A DNA stretch of 64,000 bases from Clostridiales bacterium. GTDB taxonomy: Bacteria; Bacillota; Clostridia; Oscillospirales; Acutalibacteraceae. The position numbers were made by a program, and so were the translations under genes. Shown here one piece after another: positions 16,939 through 24,739 of the stretch (position 1 is its first letter; the number at the start of each line of letters is the position of its first letter). The stretch covers positions 1 to 64,000 of the forward strand of contig JAIKWV010000021.1 of NCBI GenBank assembly GCA_024684435.1, read 5' to 3'. The notes beneath the pieces were generated by a model, which was not told where the DNA came from, made no database searches, and was given only the letters and a program-made list of their open reading frames with translations.

Positions 16939-18012
16939 ATGGAATTCAGATTTGAAAAAGATGGCTATATCCCGTCCGGCGCTCTGGCATATTCCACGCC
17001 GAGCAGCGAAGAATGCGAAAAAGCTTATGAACAGCTGCGTGCAAATTGCCTGGACGAAGTCGAAAAGCGATTTCTCAACGTTCAGGATATGTTAGGCCGT
17101 GTGTTGTTTGAACTGGACTGTTATCGCATGAACAAACAGATCATAGAACTGCTGATCCTGCGTGAGATAGCCGCGTTTTCCCATGAGAACGGTTATCCCG
17201 TGATGCTGCCCGGTATGGAAAACAAGCTCGTCCTGTTTGAGTTGCTCGGCATCACCGACGTGTGCCCGACGGAAATGGACTATTGCCCGAAATTCGGTGA
17301 AATGGCTTTTGCAAACTTTCCCGAAGCGGATCCGATGTTTGAGATCCACGTTGCCGCACAGATCCGGGATCAACTGCCGGATAGATTGAATGCCGTATTC
17401 GGTTCGATCGACAGCATAGACGGCCGTGAAAAGCATATCAACATTCAGCCCTTTGAAGCGCTGGACTGCATCGGCGAATTGGCGTCGCGTACGGGCGTAC
17501 CGTATAAAACGATCGACCTCGCAAGCTTGTACGTGATGGGCAACATGGAACTGCTGAACGCGCTGGCAGAGGATGTGATCACAAAAGAACTCGGCTGGGA
17601 ACCGGACGCGGAATCCTGTTATCATCTGACGGGCGTTGCGCGGCTCTATGCATTCGCTCGGTGCAACGCATCGAAAAAAGTGCCTGAATTGTTTGTCCGT
17701 ATTGAGCCTTATATTTTCCGCGACGAAATATACACTCTATTGTTTGCGCTGGGTTTCCCGACACAGATCGCATTCCGCCTTGCGCGAAACCGGGCAAAGG
17801 GAACCGAAAAAGAACGCGACATGAAGATGATGCGTCGACGCGGCGTTTCGCCGGTGCTTATCGAGGCATACAGGCGCCTTCAGAATCAGTGGTCGGAATC
17901 AAGCTGTTTGGCACACGTCACTGTTCTGGCGATCCTGAAATACTACGAACTCCGTTACCCGGACGTATATGCGGAGATCCACGCAAAATACGACGGGCAG
18001 AAAACAGAATAA
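16939..18012 (+). CDS. PolC-like polymerase domain lacking catalytic aspartates
   Basis: A 357-residue protein that parallels the palm-to-fingers part of C-family DNA polymerase III alpha (PolC type). The segment ELDCYRMNKQIIELLILREI, then NGYPVMLPGMENK and LLGITDVCPTEMDYCP (about residues 55-120), follows the family order seen as 'GY.VGSRGS..GSS...GITEVNPL..HY.CP'. RDEIYTLLFALGF (about 258-270) matches 'RDDIM.YLI', and the C-terminus (SSCLAHVTVLAILKYYELRYPDVY) matches 'KAHAAAY.LMA.RIAYFK.HYP..Y'. The catalytic PDIDLNF site is replaced by PMFEIHV (about 131-138), so polymerase chemistry should be lost. The GSRGS phosphate loop is also changed. It has no exonuclease or OB domain. The start has AGAGGAGA. 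It may be a sliding-clamp-binding, DNA-binding or decoy module. The alignment is by eye. Confidence 0.65.
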   Translation: MEFRFEKDGYIPSGALAYSTPSSEECEKAYEQLRANCLDEVEKRFLNVQDMLGRVLFELDCYRMNKQIIELLILREIAAFSHENGYPVMLPGMENKLVLFELLGITDVCPTEMDYCPKFGEMAFANFPEADPMFEIHVAAQIRDQLPDRLNAVFGSIDSIDGREKHINIQPFEALDCIGELASRTGVPYKTIDLASLYVMGNMELLNALAEDVITKELGWEPDAESCYHLTGVARLYAFARCNASKKVPELFVRIEPYIFRDEIYTLLFALGFPTQIAFRLARNRAKGTEKERDMKMMRRRGVSPVLIEAYRRLQNQWSESSCLAHVTVLAILKYYELRYPDVYAEIHAKYDGQKTE

Positions 18013-18019
18013 CAAATAC

Positions 18020-18055
18020 GCCGTCAGGGAAGAAAATCCTTGACGGCATTTTTTA
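18020..18055 (+). terminator. Strong terminator of the WYL/PolC-like operon
   Basis: GCCGTCA (18020-18026) pairs with TGACGGC (18041-18047), with extra GG/CC pairs, then ATTTTTTA. It lies 8 bp after the PolC-like stop and marks the end of the operon. Confidence 0.85.
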
Positions 18056-18066
18056 CGCACTTTTTA

Positions 18067-18225
18067 TCACGCTTTTTCAATATGCAAAACAGCGATACGC
18101 TCACCGGCATACTGCTTTTTGACCAGCTCGCCTGCCTGCCATGCATCCGATGCGCCGACGATCTGCTCCGCTTTATATCCGCCCAACATAAAAACGACCC
18201 GCCATTGCGGCATTCTTACTGCCAT
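18067..18225 (-). CDS. 52-residue protein, mobile-element type
   Basis: A short gene with a very good ribosome site (TTAGGAGG, 9 bases before ATG). The product begins MAVRMPQWRVVFMLGGYKAE and ends AVLHIEKA. It is soluble and of no family known to me. Small genes of this style are common in prophages and conjugative elements. The piece directly upstream also looks like the tail of a lost gene, so this may be a survivor of a deleted element. It lies convergent to the PolC-like operon. Confidence 0.6.
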   Translation of the reverse strand: MAVRMPQWRVVFMLGGYKAEQIVGASDAWQAGELVKKQYAGERIAVLHIEKA

Positions 18226-18237
18226 TTTGTTCGCCTC

Positions 18238-18336
18238 CTAATTTTTGATCTCGGTCAAAGCATACCATTCTGCATGGCCTGTTTTCGGGATATCGAAGAA
18301 ATGTTTGTTTATCAACTTATGCAGACAAAAGTTGTT
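18238..18336 (-). pseudogene. C-terminal fragment of a lost gene
   Basis: The minus strand is open for 33 codons and reads protein-like (HFFDIPKTGHAEWYALTEIKN is the tail), ending in TAG 12 bases before the ATG of the 52-residue gene, inside that gene's ribosome-site region. There is no ATG; a TTG in the frame has no ribosome site. It looks like the end of a gene that once preceded the small gene in an operon. Confidence 0.35.
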
Positions 18337-18364
18337 TCACTCACGCTGACGTTTACAGAACAAA

Positions 18365-18410
18365 ATCCCCGCAGTCCGGGATGATCTCGGATCGCGGGGA
18401 TAATTTTTTA
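18365..18410. terminator. Bidirectional terminator hairpin
   Basis: ATCCCCGC (18365-18372) pairs with GCGGGGAT (18394-18401). T6 follows on the plus side and TTTTGTT on the minus side. It immediately follows the stop of the 46-residue minus-strand gene, which it probably terminates. Confidence 0.65.
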
Positions 18411-18548
18411 CTGTATGAATTTTTCTATCGTATCTGCTCCGAGATAGCCCTGGACTACCTTGGGCAGAGCGCTGAACAATATCGAGAGCACCAGCAATCC
18501 CGACATAAATCCTTTCAAAAACTTTTTTGTGAACCTGAGCTTAAACAT
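18408..18548 (-). CDS. 46-residue membrane peptide with PKVVQGY motif
   Basis: A small protein: a basic N-terminus (MFKLRFTKKFLKGF), a hydrophobic stretch (SGLLVLSILFSA) and a tail LPKVVQGYLGADTIEKFIQ. The LPKVVQ-Y string recurs as LPKVVQSYFDI at the C-terminus of the InlB-repeat pseudogene at 24740, which suggests a shared module. A promoter with a small palindrome and a hairpin terminator frame it, so it is probably a real gene. The start at 18548 has GGGTG 6 bases upstream; an earlier in-frame ATG has no site. Function is unknown; it could be a membrane-associating tag detached from a parent gene. Confidence 0.6.
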   Translation of the reverse strand: MFKLRFTKKFLKGFMSGLLVLSILFSALPKVVQGYLGADTIEKFIQ

Positions 18549-18575
18549 AGAATCACCCGACTCCTTTTCTAATAA

Positions 18576-18617
18576 TGTGGAATCCCACAATTATACAAAT
18601 ACAAAATATCAGCTCAA
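18576..18617 (-). promoter_or_regulatory. Promoter with palindrome for the 46-residue gene
   Basis: Reading minus, -35 TTGAGC (18612-18617) and -10 TATAAT (18590-18595) are spaced by 16 bp. TGTGG/CCACA (18576-18589) forms a short inverted repeat just downstream of the -10, where a repressor could bind. Confidence 0.5.
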
Positions 18618-18798
18618 CGCAATTGATATATGTATCAAAAAAGTATCGTATCATTTGTTAAATATAGTTAAAAAAATCAAACAGTTATGGCGGTCATAAA
18701 AGAAATATTCTCATAAATGATTATTTTGCAAATCCCATAAAAAAGAACGTTGATCAGGTGCGGTCGAAGTTCTTCTTTTGCACACGTTTATCATAAAG

Positions 18799-18838
18799 AA
18801 GATCCGGCTCGGCAGATCGCTCTGCTGAACCGGATCTT
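18799..18838. repeat. Dispersed hairpin element, copy 2
   Basis: AAGATCCGG-TC-GCAGA pairs with TCTGC-GA-CCGGATCTT around a TCGC loop. It shares its core and 5' flank (GCACACG) with the element at 9703-9743. Apart from it, the 279 bases between 18591 and 18869 hold no gene that I can see. Confidence 0.6.
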
Positions 18839-18869
18839 AGCATTTATGTATTGCTGAATTTTTTGACTT

Positions 18870-20855
18870 TTACCAACCGCTGTCTGCGTACAACTGCGCC
18901 ATTGCCGTCTGATCTATGGATTCGTCGGTAATGGCTTTGTACAATGCGGAGATGTCTTGAGCGTTAAATCGGTCACGTTTACTGATTTTAACAATATTCG
19001 CGGCAAATTCAAACACTTCGTCCTCAAAGCCACCCACAAGACCCTGCTGGGCAATGGAAATATCTGCGCCATTAACCCTGCCGTTGCCGTCCAGATCGCC
19101 GAAAATCACCACGGTGTATTCCTTTATCGCTTCCCCGTGGCTGTCGTGGACGGTCAGGGCCGAGCCTGTACCCGCATATCTGCCGGATGTAAGCGTGGAA
19201 ACATAACCGTCCTGAGAGACATTGAACAGTTCCTCAAAATCGTCAACTCTCATGCCGACAGGTATGCCGTAAATATATTCTCGTGCTTCATCAATATATA
19301 TTCCACTGTCATCGGGCAATATGATCTCCGGCATTTCAGGCTCAGGCTCTGCGGATTTTTCTTCAACGGCATGAACCAAACCGAGATATGCCCAGGTTCC
19401 TTTTGCCTTCGGGTAAGCGCCGCCGGTAAAGTCGCCGGTGTAACCCATTCTGACATTAAATGCGGCGTTGTCGCGGTCAAAATCATAAGTTCTGTGCAGG
19501 TTTTGCGCGAATGTGTAGGGATATTCTGTGTTGAAACGGTTCAGGTTGAAGCTGCCGGAAAAGCTGTCCGTATCTGTTATATCCGCAAATATACGCTTTA
19601 TCGGTGTGCCTGCCTGCGGCGACTTTGTGTAGAAAAGCCAGGTGTTGTTATCATCCCCCAGCTCATCATGCCCTTCGCAGAACTTTATTTGCGCGTTGGT
19701 GTCTTTTCTGAGCGTTGATACCGTATAATCGGCGTTCCAGTCATAGTTAGCGTTGTAAAACGGAATTGAATCGTCCGAATCGTTTTCGGTGGAACGGTTG
19801 CCGCCGCTTTTTTGCGAATTGTTCTGGTAGGCCCAGATCTCCTGCCGTGACCATTTAGCCGGCGGTTCGGAGTCACCGTCGTATATTCTTATATCCGTAA
19901 TTGCCTTTGCGGGATCGTTTGTCGTTTTATATCCAAGACAAACCGCCTTTGCGTCGGAATAATAACTGTTGTATTTATAACAGCCGCAATTAAAATCCGC
20001 AAACGTGGGATAGGCTGCGCTTCCGGGAGTGTTGCGTGAATAACAGGTTTCCAGCGGGGTGAAACCGGCGGCAACGCATTTTGCCCTCGCCTCTTCAAAA
20101 TATCCGTAATAAGCATTCGGATAGTCAGGCATACCGGAGGTGTCGGAGGCAAACAGACGGACCTCACTGATATAGGTGTCGGTTTTGCTGAAGTTTTCGA
20201 TATCGTAATCACGCAGCAGACTGTAATAGGTATACAGCCGTTTGCTTTCGGATATTGTTTGAGTACGAAGGCCGTTGCCTTTCAGGGTGTATCCGCTGAT
20301 CAAAGGATTGTAAGCATACATGGTGCAGTCGGGATAATCTGCCGGATCCACCAGCAGGGCTCCGCCGTATCCGATAACAAGGCTTTTCCCGCCCACGGTG
20401 ATGCGGCCGGTGACCGTATTCATGTGGTCGTGTCCGAAGAAAAGACCGACCACATTCGGCTTGTCCGCCAGGGCGTTGAAAAGATCCCTTGTACTCGAAT
20501 ATGAGCAGCCGCTGTATTCGTTGTATTCTCCTGACGCCGTAGGATTCTGAGAGTTGCCCGCATACGTTCCGCTGATCCCGGAATCGCTGCAAACATTCGG
20601 CGAACGGAACCCGTCGGGAGAGTTGATAAGCAGTTTCGTTTCAACGGAATCTCCATGAAATAACTCCTGAAGGGGTATGTGCTGAAATGCGATACATTTG
20701 ACGGCAGGATCCGCCGTCCAGCGGTCTACCGCCGAAACTACCTTTGCGTAGTCATTATAATTATCTTTATAGCTCGCGGCGTTGATACCCGTTCTGCCGT
20801 ATTGCGCGGGCTTTCTCGATGCGTCGTAGGTACCGGAGTTTATCAGAATAACACG
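18870..20855 (-). pseudogene. 3' part of a metallophosphoesterase-dockerin gene split by an IS
   Basis: This is the downstream two thirds of a secreted calcineurin-like phosphoesterase. It keeps the C-terminal metal ligands (AFQHIPLQE and FFGHDHMN), a long region with a galactose-binding or lectin look, and a C-terminal dockerin type I module. The first calcium loop of the dockerin is GDLDGNGRVNGADI, followed by a weaker second repeat (RDRFNAQDISALYKAI). Removing the IS and one copy of the CACG duplication joins this part in frame to 22871-23474, giving 862 codons including stop. The intact enzyme would have been exported and possibly attached to a cellulosome-like scaffold. As it stands, the fragment has no valid start. 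Confidence 0.85.
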
Positions 20856-22870
20856 GAGACTGTCCGAAAACGCAGCAAAAAAGGCGTAGAAAAAGCCGCC
20901 CGAAAATTGTCTACAGTAGACAATCTGGCGGTTTGGAAAAAAGCGGAATTCAATTATTGCATATCCCGTATTTCGGATCAAAAAAGAGCCCTTTTAGGCT
21001 CGTACCATCGCTATTGTTTGCTGTGCTCCGAGGAGATTTATCACTCTTCGGAAATCATATGCAAGGAAAGAAAGCCCGGTTTCAGCGGCTGCTTTCTGTT
21101 TGCCTTTTGTCAGAAGGTAGCTTGCACCGTGCCATCGCTTTACGGTTCCATATGGGTGTTCAACCACAGTATTTCGTTTTCGCAAATGCTGTTGATTGGG
21201 ATAAAATCGTAAAACTACCCATTCATTCCATACACTTTCTTCTTCGGATAACGAGATCGCCTTGAACCGATGATTCGTTTTCCGAACGATTTCATTTTTC
21301 ATGGCTTTATCATAAAAGTGTTCGTCTTTACGCGTCTCTCCATCCTTGAATGAAACAATTCGCTCTCTTCCCAACGTACACTTGTTCTTGCACTTCAGGC
21401 AAGCGGAAAGCCGATGATATCTGCGAATCATCATATCTTTTTTTCCATTCGGCTGACCGGGTCCTGCATAAAACAACGTCTGTCCCATCGGGCAAATCAC
21501 AATATCTTTTTCAATATCGCGCTCAAAATACGGATGCAGCGGAGGGCTTCTTTTGACATCCACCTTTTCTTTCTCCAATCCGCCCTTTTCTTTCATTTCC
21601 GCATACGAAATCATTTCTCCGGTTTCTTTATCCAAATACAAAGACGTTCCCTTCTCACGTCTTTTGCAGATTTCCATTTCAACATCATCCCGCTGAAGAA
21701 CATCGGGCAATACGCCGGCTTTTACACAGGCAAGCAGCGTGTCGTGGTCATCAGACAAACGCATTTCATCGGTGATTTCTGTATCTTCTTTTTCAAAGCG
21801 AAACGTTCTGCATTTCTCGCCTTTGTTCGGATGTGTCGTAGGCGTATCTCCGTTCAGCAGACAACGCAATATCCCTTCGTCGCTGCCGTAACCTCTGTCC
21901 GCTATGCCTTCAAGATTTTCCACGCCGAGCGCTTCTTTTGCTCCGGATATTCCGTCTTCAAGCAAATTCCAATCGACGCATTCGCTTGTTACATCATAGT
22001 GTACAATCAGATGGTTCTGAGATTCCACCGCAGTCTGCACATTAAAACTCGGACGGACACCGTCCCGTGTTTTCATTAACCGACATTCGGGATCAGTCGT
22101 GCAAATATGATTGACACCGTCACTTTCCATTTGTTCCAATGCTTCAGTAAGCTGCTTTTTTCTCCGTTCCAGATAGTCCAACACGCCGGAAATATCTTCT
22201 TTGGTCAGTGCGCCGGGCTTTGCTTCCGCAGCATCGACTTCGTCAAGTTCTTTCATGTATTGATTGATTTTCTCTTCAACATCCAAAAGAACTTTTGTCG
22301 CATTACTGCTGACATAGCTTTTGTTATCCGCATTCACAGCGCGAAACTTTGACCCGTCAATGACAACGGATTCGTGCGAAAGCAGTCCTGCTGTGTTGCA
22401 AAGCTTAACAAACGCTTTAAACACTTCCCTGATCGCCTTGGCATTGTCTTTACGAAAATCTGCTATACAGCGAAAATCAGGCACAATTTTCTTAAGAAGC
22501 CACATTACTTCAACATTTCGAGCAGCTTCCTTTTGTAACCGTCTGGAGGATCGAATATGGTTCAGATAGCCGTACATATACAGTTTGAGCATATCGCGCG
22601 GGTCATAGCCGGGGCGGCCTTCCTTCGCTGCCTCAGCCTTGAATCCCATTGATCCAATATCCAACGAATCTATGAATGCATCTATTGCACGCACTTCATT
22701 ATCTGCTCCAACATAGTCGTCGAGAGCGTCAGGAAAAAGAATAATTTGATCGCGATCTGCTCCCTTAATATACCCCATACCGTTCCCCTCCGTCAGATCT
22801 TTTTTATAATTTAATTATACCATATTTTGAGAAATTTTACCATGTCTTTTTTTGGTTTTCGGACAGTCTG
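20856..22870 (-). mobile_element. IS1182-type insertion sequence, complete, 2015 bp
   Basis: The ends are inverted repeats: GAGACTGTCCGAAAAC (20856-20871) and GTTTTCGGACAGTCTG (22855-22870), matching at 15 of 16 positions. Four-base direct repeats CACG flank it (20852-20855 and 22871-22874). One intact transposase gene fills the element. Near the left end a nested hairpin (GCCGCC and ATTGTCTAC arms, about 20895-20933) followed by T5 in the minus direction can terminate the transposase transcript. The intact ends and ORF suggest a recent insertion. Confidence 0.9.
20994..22778 (-). CDS. IS1182-family DDE transposase
   Basis: A 594-residue transposase. An N-terminal helix-turn-helix-like region and the family motif GRPGYDPRDMLKLYMYGYLN (about residues 54-73) come first. 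The RNase-H-like catalytic core has aspartates in VVIDGSKFRAVN (about 142) and GIADRGYGSDEG (about 291), and a glutamate in NTVVEHPYGTVKRW (about 547). A cysteine-rich insertion (CLKCKNKC, about 467) is typical. An AGGGG site precedes the ATG. The gene is full length without frameshift. It catalyses movement of the surrounding element, which has disrupted the metallophosphoesterase gene. Confidence 0.93.
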   Translation of the reverse strand: MGYIKGADRDQIILFPDALDDYVGADNEVRAIDAFIDSLDIGSMGFKAEAAKEGRPGYDPRDMLKLYMYGYLNHIRSSRRLQKEAARNVEVMWLLKKIVPDFRCIADFRKDNAKAIREVFKAFVKLCNTAGLLSHESVVIDGSKFRAVNADNKSYVSSNATKVLLDVEEKINQYMKELDEVDAAEAKPGALTKEDISGVLDYLERRKKQLTEALEQMESDGVNHICTTDPECRLMKTRDGVRPSFNVQTAVESQNHLIVHYDVTSECVDWNLLEDGISGAKEALGVENLEGIADRGYGSDEGILRCLLNGDTPTTHPNKGEKCRTFRFEKEDTEITDEMRLSDDHDTLLACVKAGVLPDVLQRDDVEMEICKRREKGTSLYLDKETGEMISYAEMKEKGGLEKEKVDVKRSPPLHPYFERDIEKDIVICPMGQTLFYAGPGQPNGKKDMMIRRYHRLSACLKCKNKCTLGRERIVSFKDGETRKDEHFYDKAMKNEIVRKTNHRFKAISLSEEESVWNEWVVLRFYPNQQHLRKRNTVVEHPYGTVKRWHGASYLLTKGKQKAAAETGLSFLAYDFRRVINLLGAQQTIAMVRA

Positions 22871-23474
22871 CACGCTGGATTACCGTCTCCTGGGCGGCAT
22901 CATAAATATCCACATATCCCGTACCGTATTTCGCCGTGGCATTGCCGCTTGTGTCCCCGGGAACGATGTCACTGGTGAGCGTCAACGCGCCGTATTTCTT
23001 GTATATGGCGTCCTGTTCGGCCTCTGTGAACCTGTCATTGTCGCCGGTATCCCGGCTGTTGCTCTCCTGATCGTGGTTGCCGAAGGTAACGACAAATGGG
23101 ATATCTCCGAACAAAGACGTGACCTTCTGCACGGTGTATTCAAAGACGGTCATGCCGTTTTCCAGCGTTCCCCGCGCGCCGAATATATTGTCGCCGCTGA
23201 ACACGATAAGATCGGGCTGCTCCCGTGCAATGGCGAGTGCAATGGTGTTCATCTCACGGAAATAAACGTTCACGGCGCTGCTTGTGTCGGTTGACGGACG
23301 GAAATAATCCTGAAGATCGGCGATCTGAAGAATACGGAAGCTCCCGTCAGCGTGTACATGCAGTTTGCCCTCTGCGCCTTGAGACGAAGTTCCTGCAACA
23401 GAAGAGATCGAAACTGGAAACACAAGTCCTCCCAGCATCAGGACGCTCAAGATAACACAAAAAACTTTCTTCAT
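22871..23474 (-). pseudogene. 5' part of the split metallophosphoesterase-dockerin gene
   Basis: The N-terminal third of the interrupted gene. A signal peptide covers about residues 1-28, followed by the phosphoesterase metal motifs: IADLQD (about 50), GDNIFG (about 94) and GNHDQES (about 133). Host sequence ends at the IS boundary within the codons for VIQR, after which the frame reads into IS DNA and stops. The encoded stub lacks the second half of the active site and the dockerin, so it should be inactive. A start with an AGGAG-type site is present, so the stub may still be transcribed and exported. Confidence 0.85.
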
Positions 23475-23535
23475 TGTGTATCTCCTTTGTTCGTTTGATT
23501 TTTGCGGTTGTTGATTTGAATGATCTACAGCTTCA

Positions 23536-24438
23536 TTAACTGTTCAACATAAGCCTGACCAATTCTACAACATACCCGATCGGAGCAACTATCACGGCAA
23601 GCGGATAGAGAATCGGCGCCGCCAAAAAGGACAATGAGCCGAGAACGATCGCTTGTGAAACCGTTTCGTGGAAGTAACGGCCCATTATCGTGCCGATATC
23701 GGAGACCGCCGAGCTCAGCAAAAACTGTTTCCGGGCTTGAGCGGACGCGAAAACGCGTACCTTGACGGTGTATTCCATCTTTTGCGCGATACGAAGTGTA
23801 AGCGTACTCTCCCCTGCTGAAACAGCCGTGACCGTGCAGTCCGCGTCAACGCGCAGCGCGTCGCTGCTGACAAGCGCCTGTGTGCGATTCAGCAGCGCTT
23901 CGCTGTCCATACCGAAACGGATCATGTCTCCCTGTACGCAGTAGATCGTGTCCGTTTCACGGGTGTAGCGGCGGATCGTTTCCGTCTTATCGGGATCGGG
24001 ATAATCGATCCAAACGCTGTCTATGGCGTAGCTGTCCAGTGAGAACGTAATATCCCGTTCGACAGCAGTTCCGGCGCCGTTCAAAAGCCCCGTAATATGA
24101 AGCACAGCGTTGTTCGGCGTCCAACTGACCGGCAGGAACAATTCGAGACGGTCGCCGTTTTCAGCGCAGGGCGGCAGGCAGCGGATCTTGCCGCTGTCGA
24201 TCTGCGGAACAGTCTGCAAGTCGTTCTTCGGGATGAATGCCGCGGAAAGCGTTTCCGAAACGCCGCGAACCGTTTCGTCCATACGCAGATACAGTCCCGT
24301 TTCCTCGTCCATCCGGGTAAACAGGATCACTTCTTCGGCGCTCTGTCCGGCGGCGCAGCACAACGGCAGACCGCACATACAGAGCATCGCACAGCATAGT
24401 AAAACAGCCAACAATGAACGAATAGATACTGACTTCAT
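23536..24438 (-). CDS. Exported protein with Ig-like domain and C-terminal membrane span
   Basis: A 300-residue protein with a cysteine-containing signal peptide (about residues 1-30, ending LPLCCAAG). Beta-rich domains follow, and a bacterial Ig-like (Big_2 type) module (about 180-230) contains the signature TAVSAGESTLTLRI. The C-terminus has a long hydrophobic segment (SLSFLAAPILYPLAVIVAPIG) and ends in VRLMLNS, so it is probably membrane-anchored and surface-displayed. The start has an excellent AGGAGG site. It lies between pseudogenes of other secreted proteins in the same orientation, which suggests a locus of surface proteins under decay. Function unknown. Confidence 0.75.
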   Translation of the reverse strand: MKSVSIRSLLAVLLCCAMLCMCGLPLCCAAGQSAEEVILFTRMDEETGLYLRMDETVRGVSETLSAAFIPKNDLQTVPQIDSGKIRCLPPCAENGDRLELFLPVSWTPNNAVLHITGLLNGAGTAVERDITFSLDSYAIDSVWIDYPDPDKTETIRRYTRETDTIYCVQGDMIRFGMDSEALLNRTQALVSSDALRVDADCTVTAVSAGESTLTLRIAQKMEYTVKVRVFASAQARKQFLLSSAVSDIGTIMGRYFHETVSQAIVLGSLSFLAAPILYPLAVIVAPIGYVVELVRLMLNS

Positions 24439-24477
24439 GAATAATCCCTCCTATACCATGTAGTACCGGCACCTGCT

Positions 24478-24672
24478 TCAAAGACCTTTTCCCTTGATAT
24501 AAGATACAGGAAAAATGCCTCGGCTGTTGTCAGACACAGCCTCAATAATATCATTTTTTACAAGATCGCCGTCGCCCGGTCTCAGCATTCTCAACAAGCA
24601 CACGCCGAAAACAAAGCCTATTATTCCGGTTATCAGCGAATGTGATTATAAGTAATCGAACAGTTTTTTCAT
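24478..24672 (-). pseudogene. Small membrane protein interrupted by a TAA
   Basis: Reading minus from 24672 gives MKKLFDYL, then TAA, then an in-frame continuation of about 55 codons including a hydrophobic span (ITGIIGFVFGVCLLRML) and a soluble tail ending KGKGL. The two parts look like one small membrane protein broken by a nonsense mutation. Alternatively, the second part could start at a non-ATG codon. An AGGA lies 9 bases ahead of the ATG. Confidence 0.4.
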
Positions 24673-24739
24673 TTTATGACGTCCTGACTGATTATAAAGC
24701 AATTTCTAATAATTTTTACGGCATAAACTTTTCTATGAT

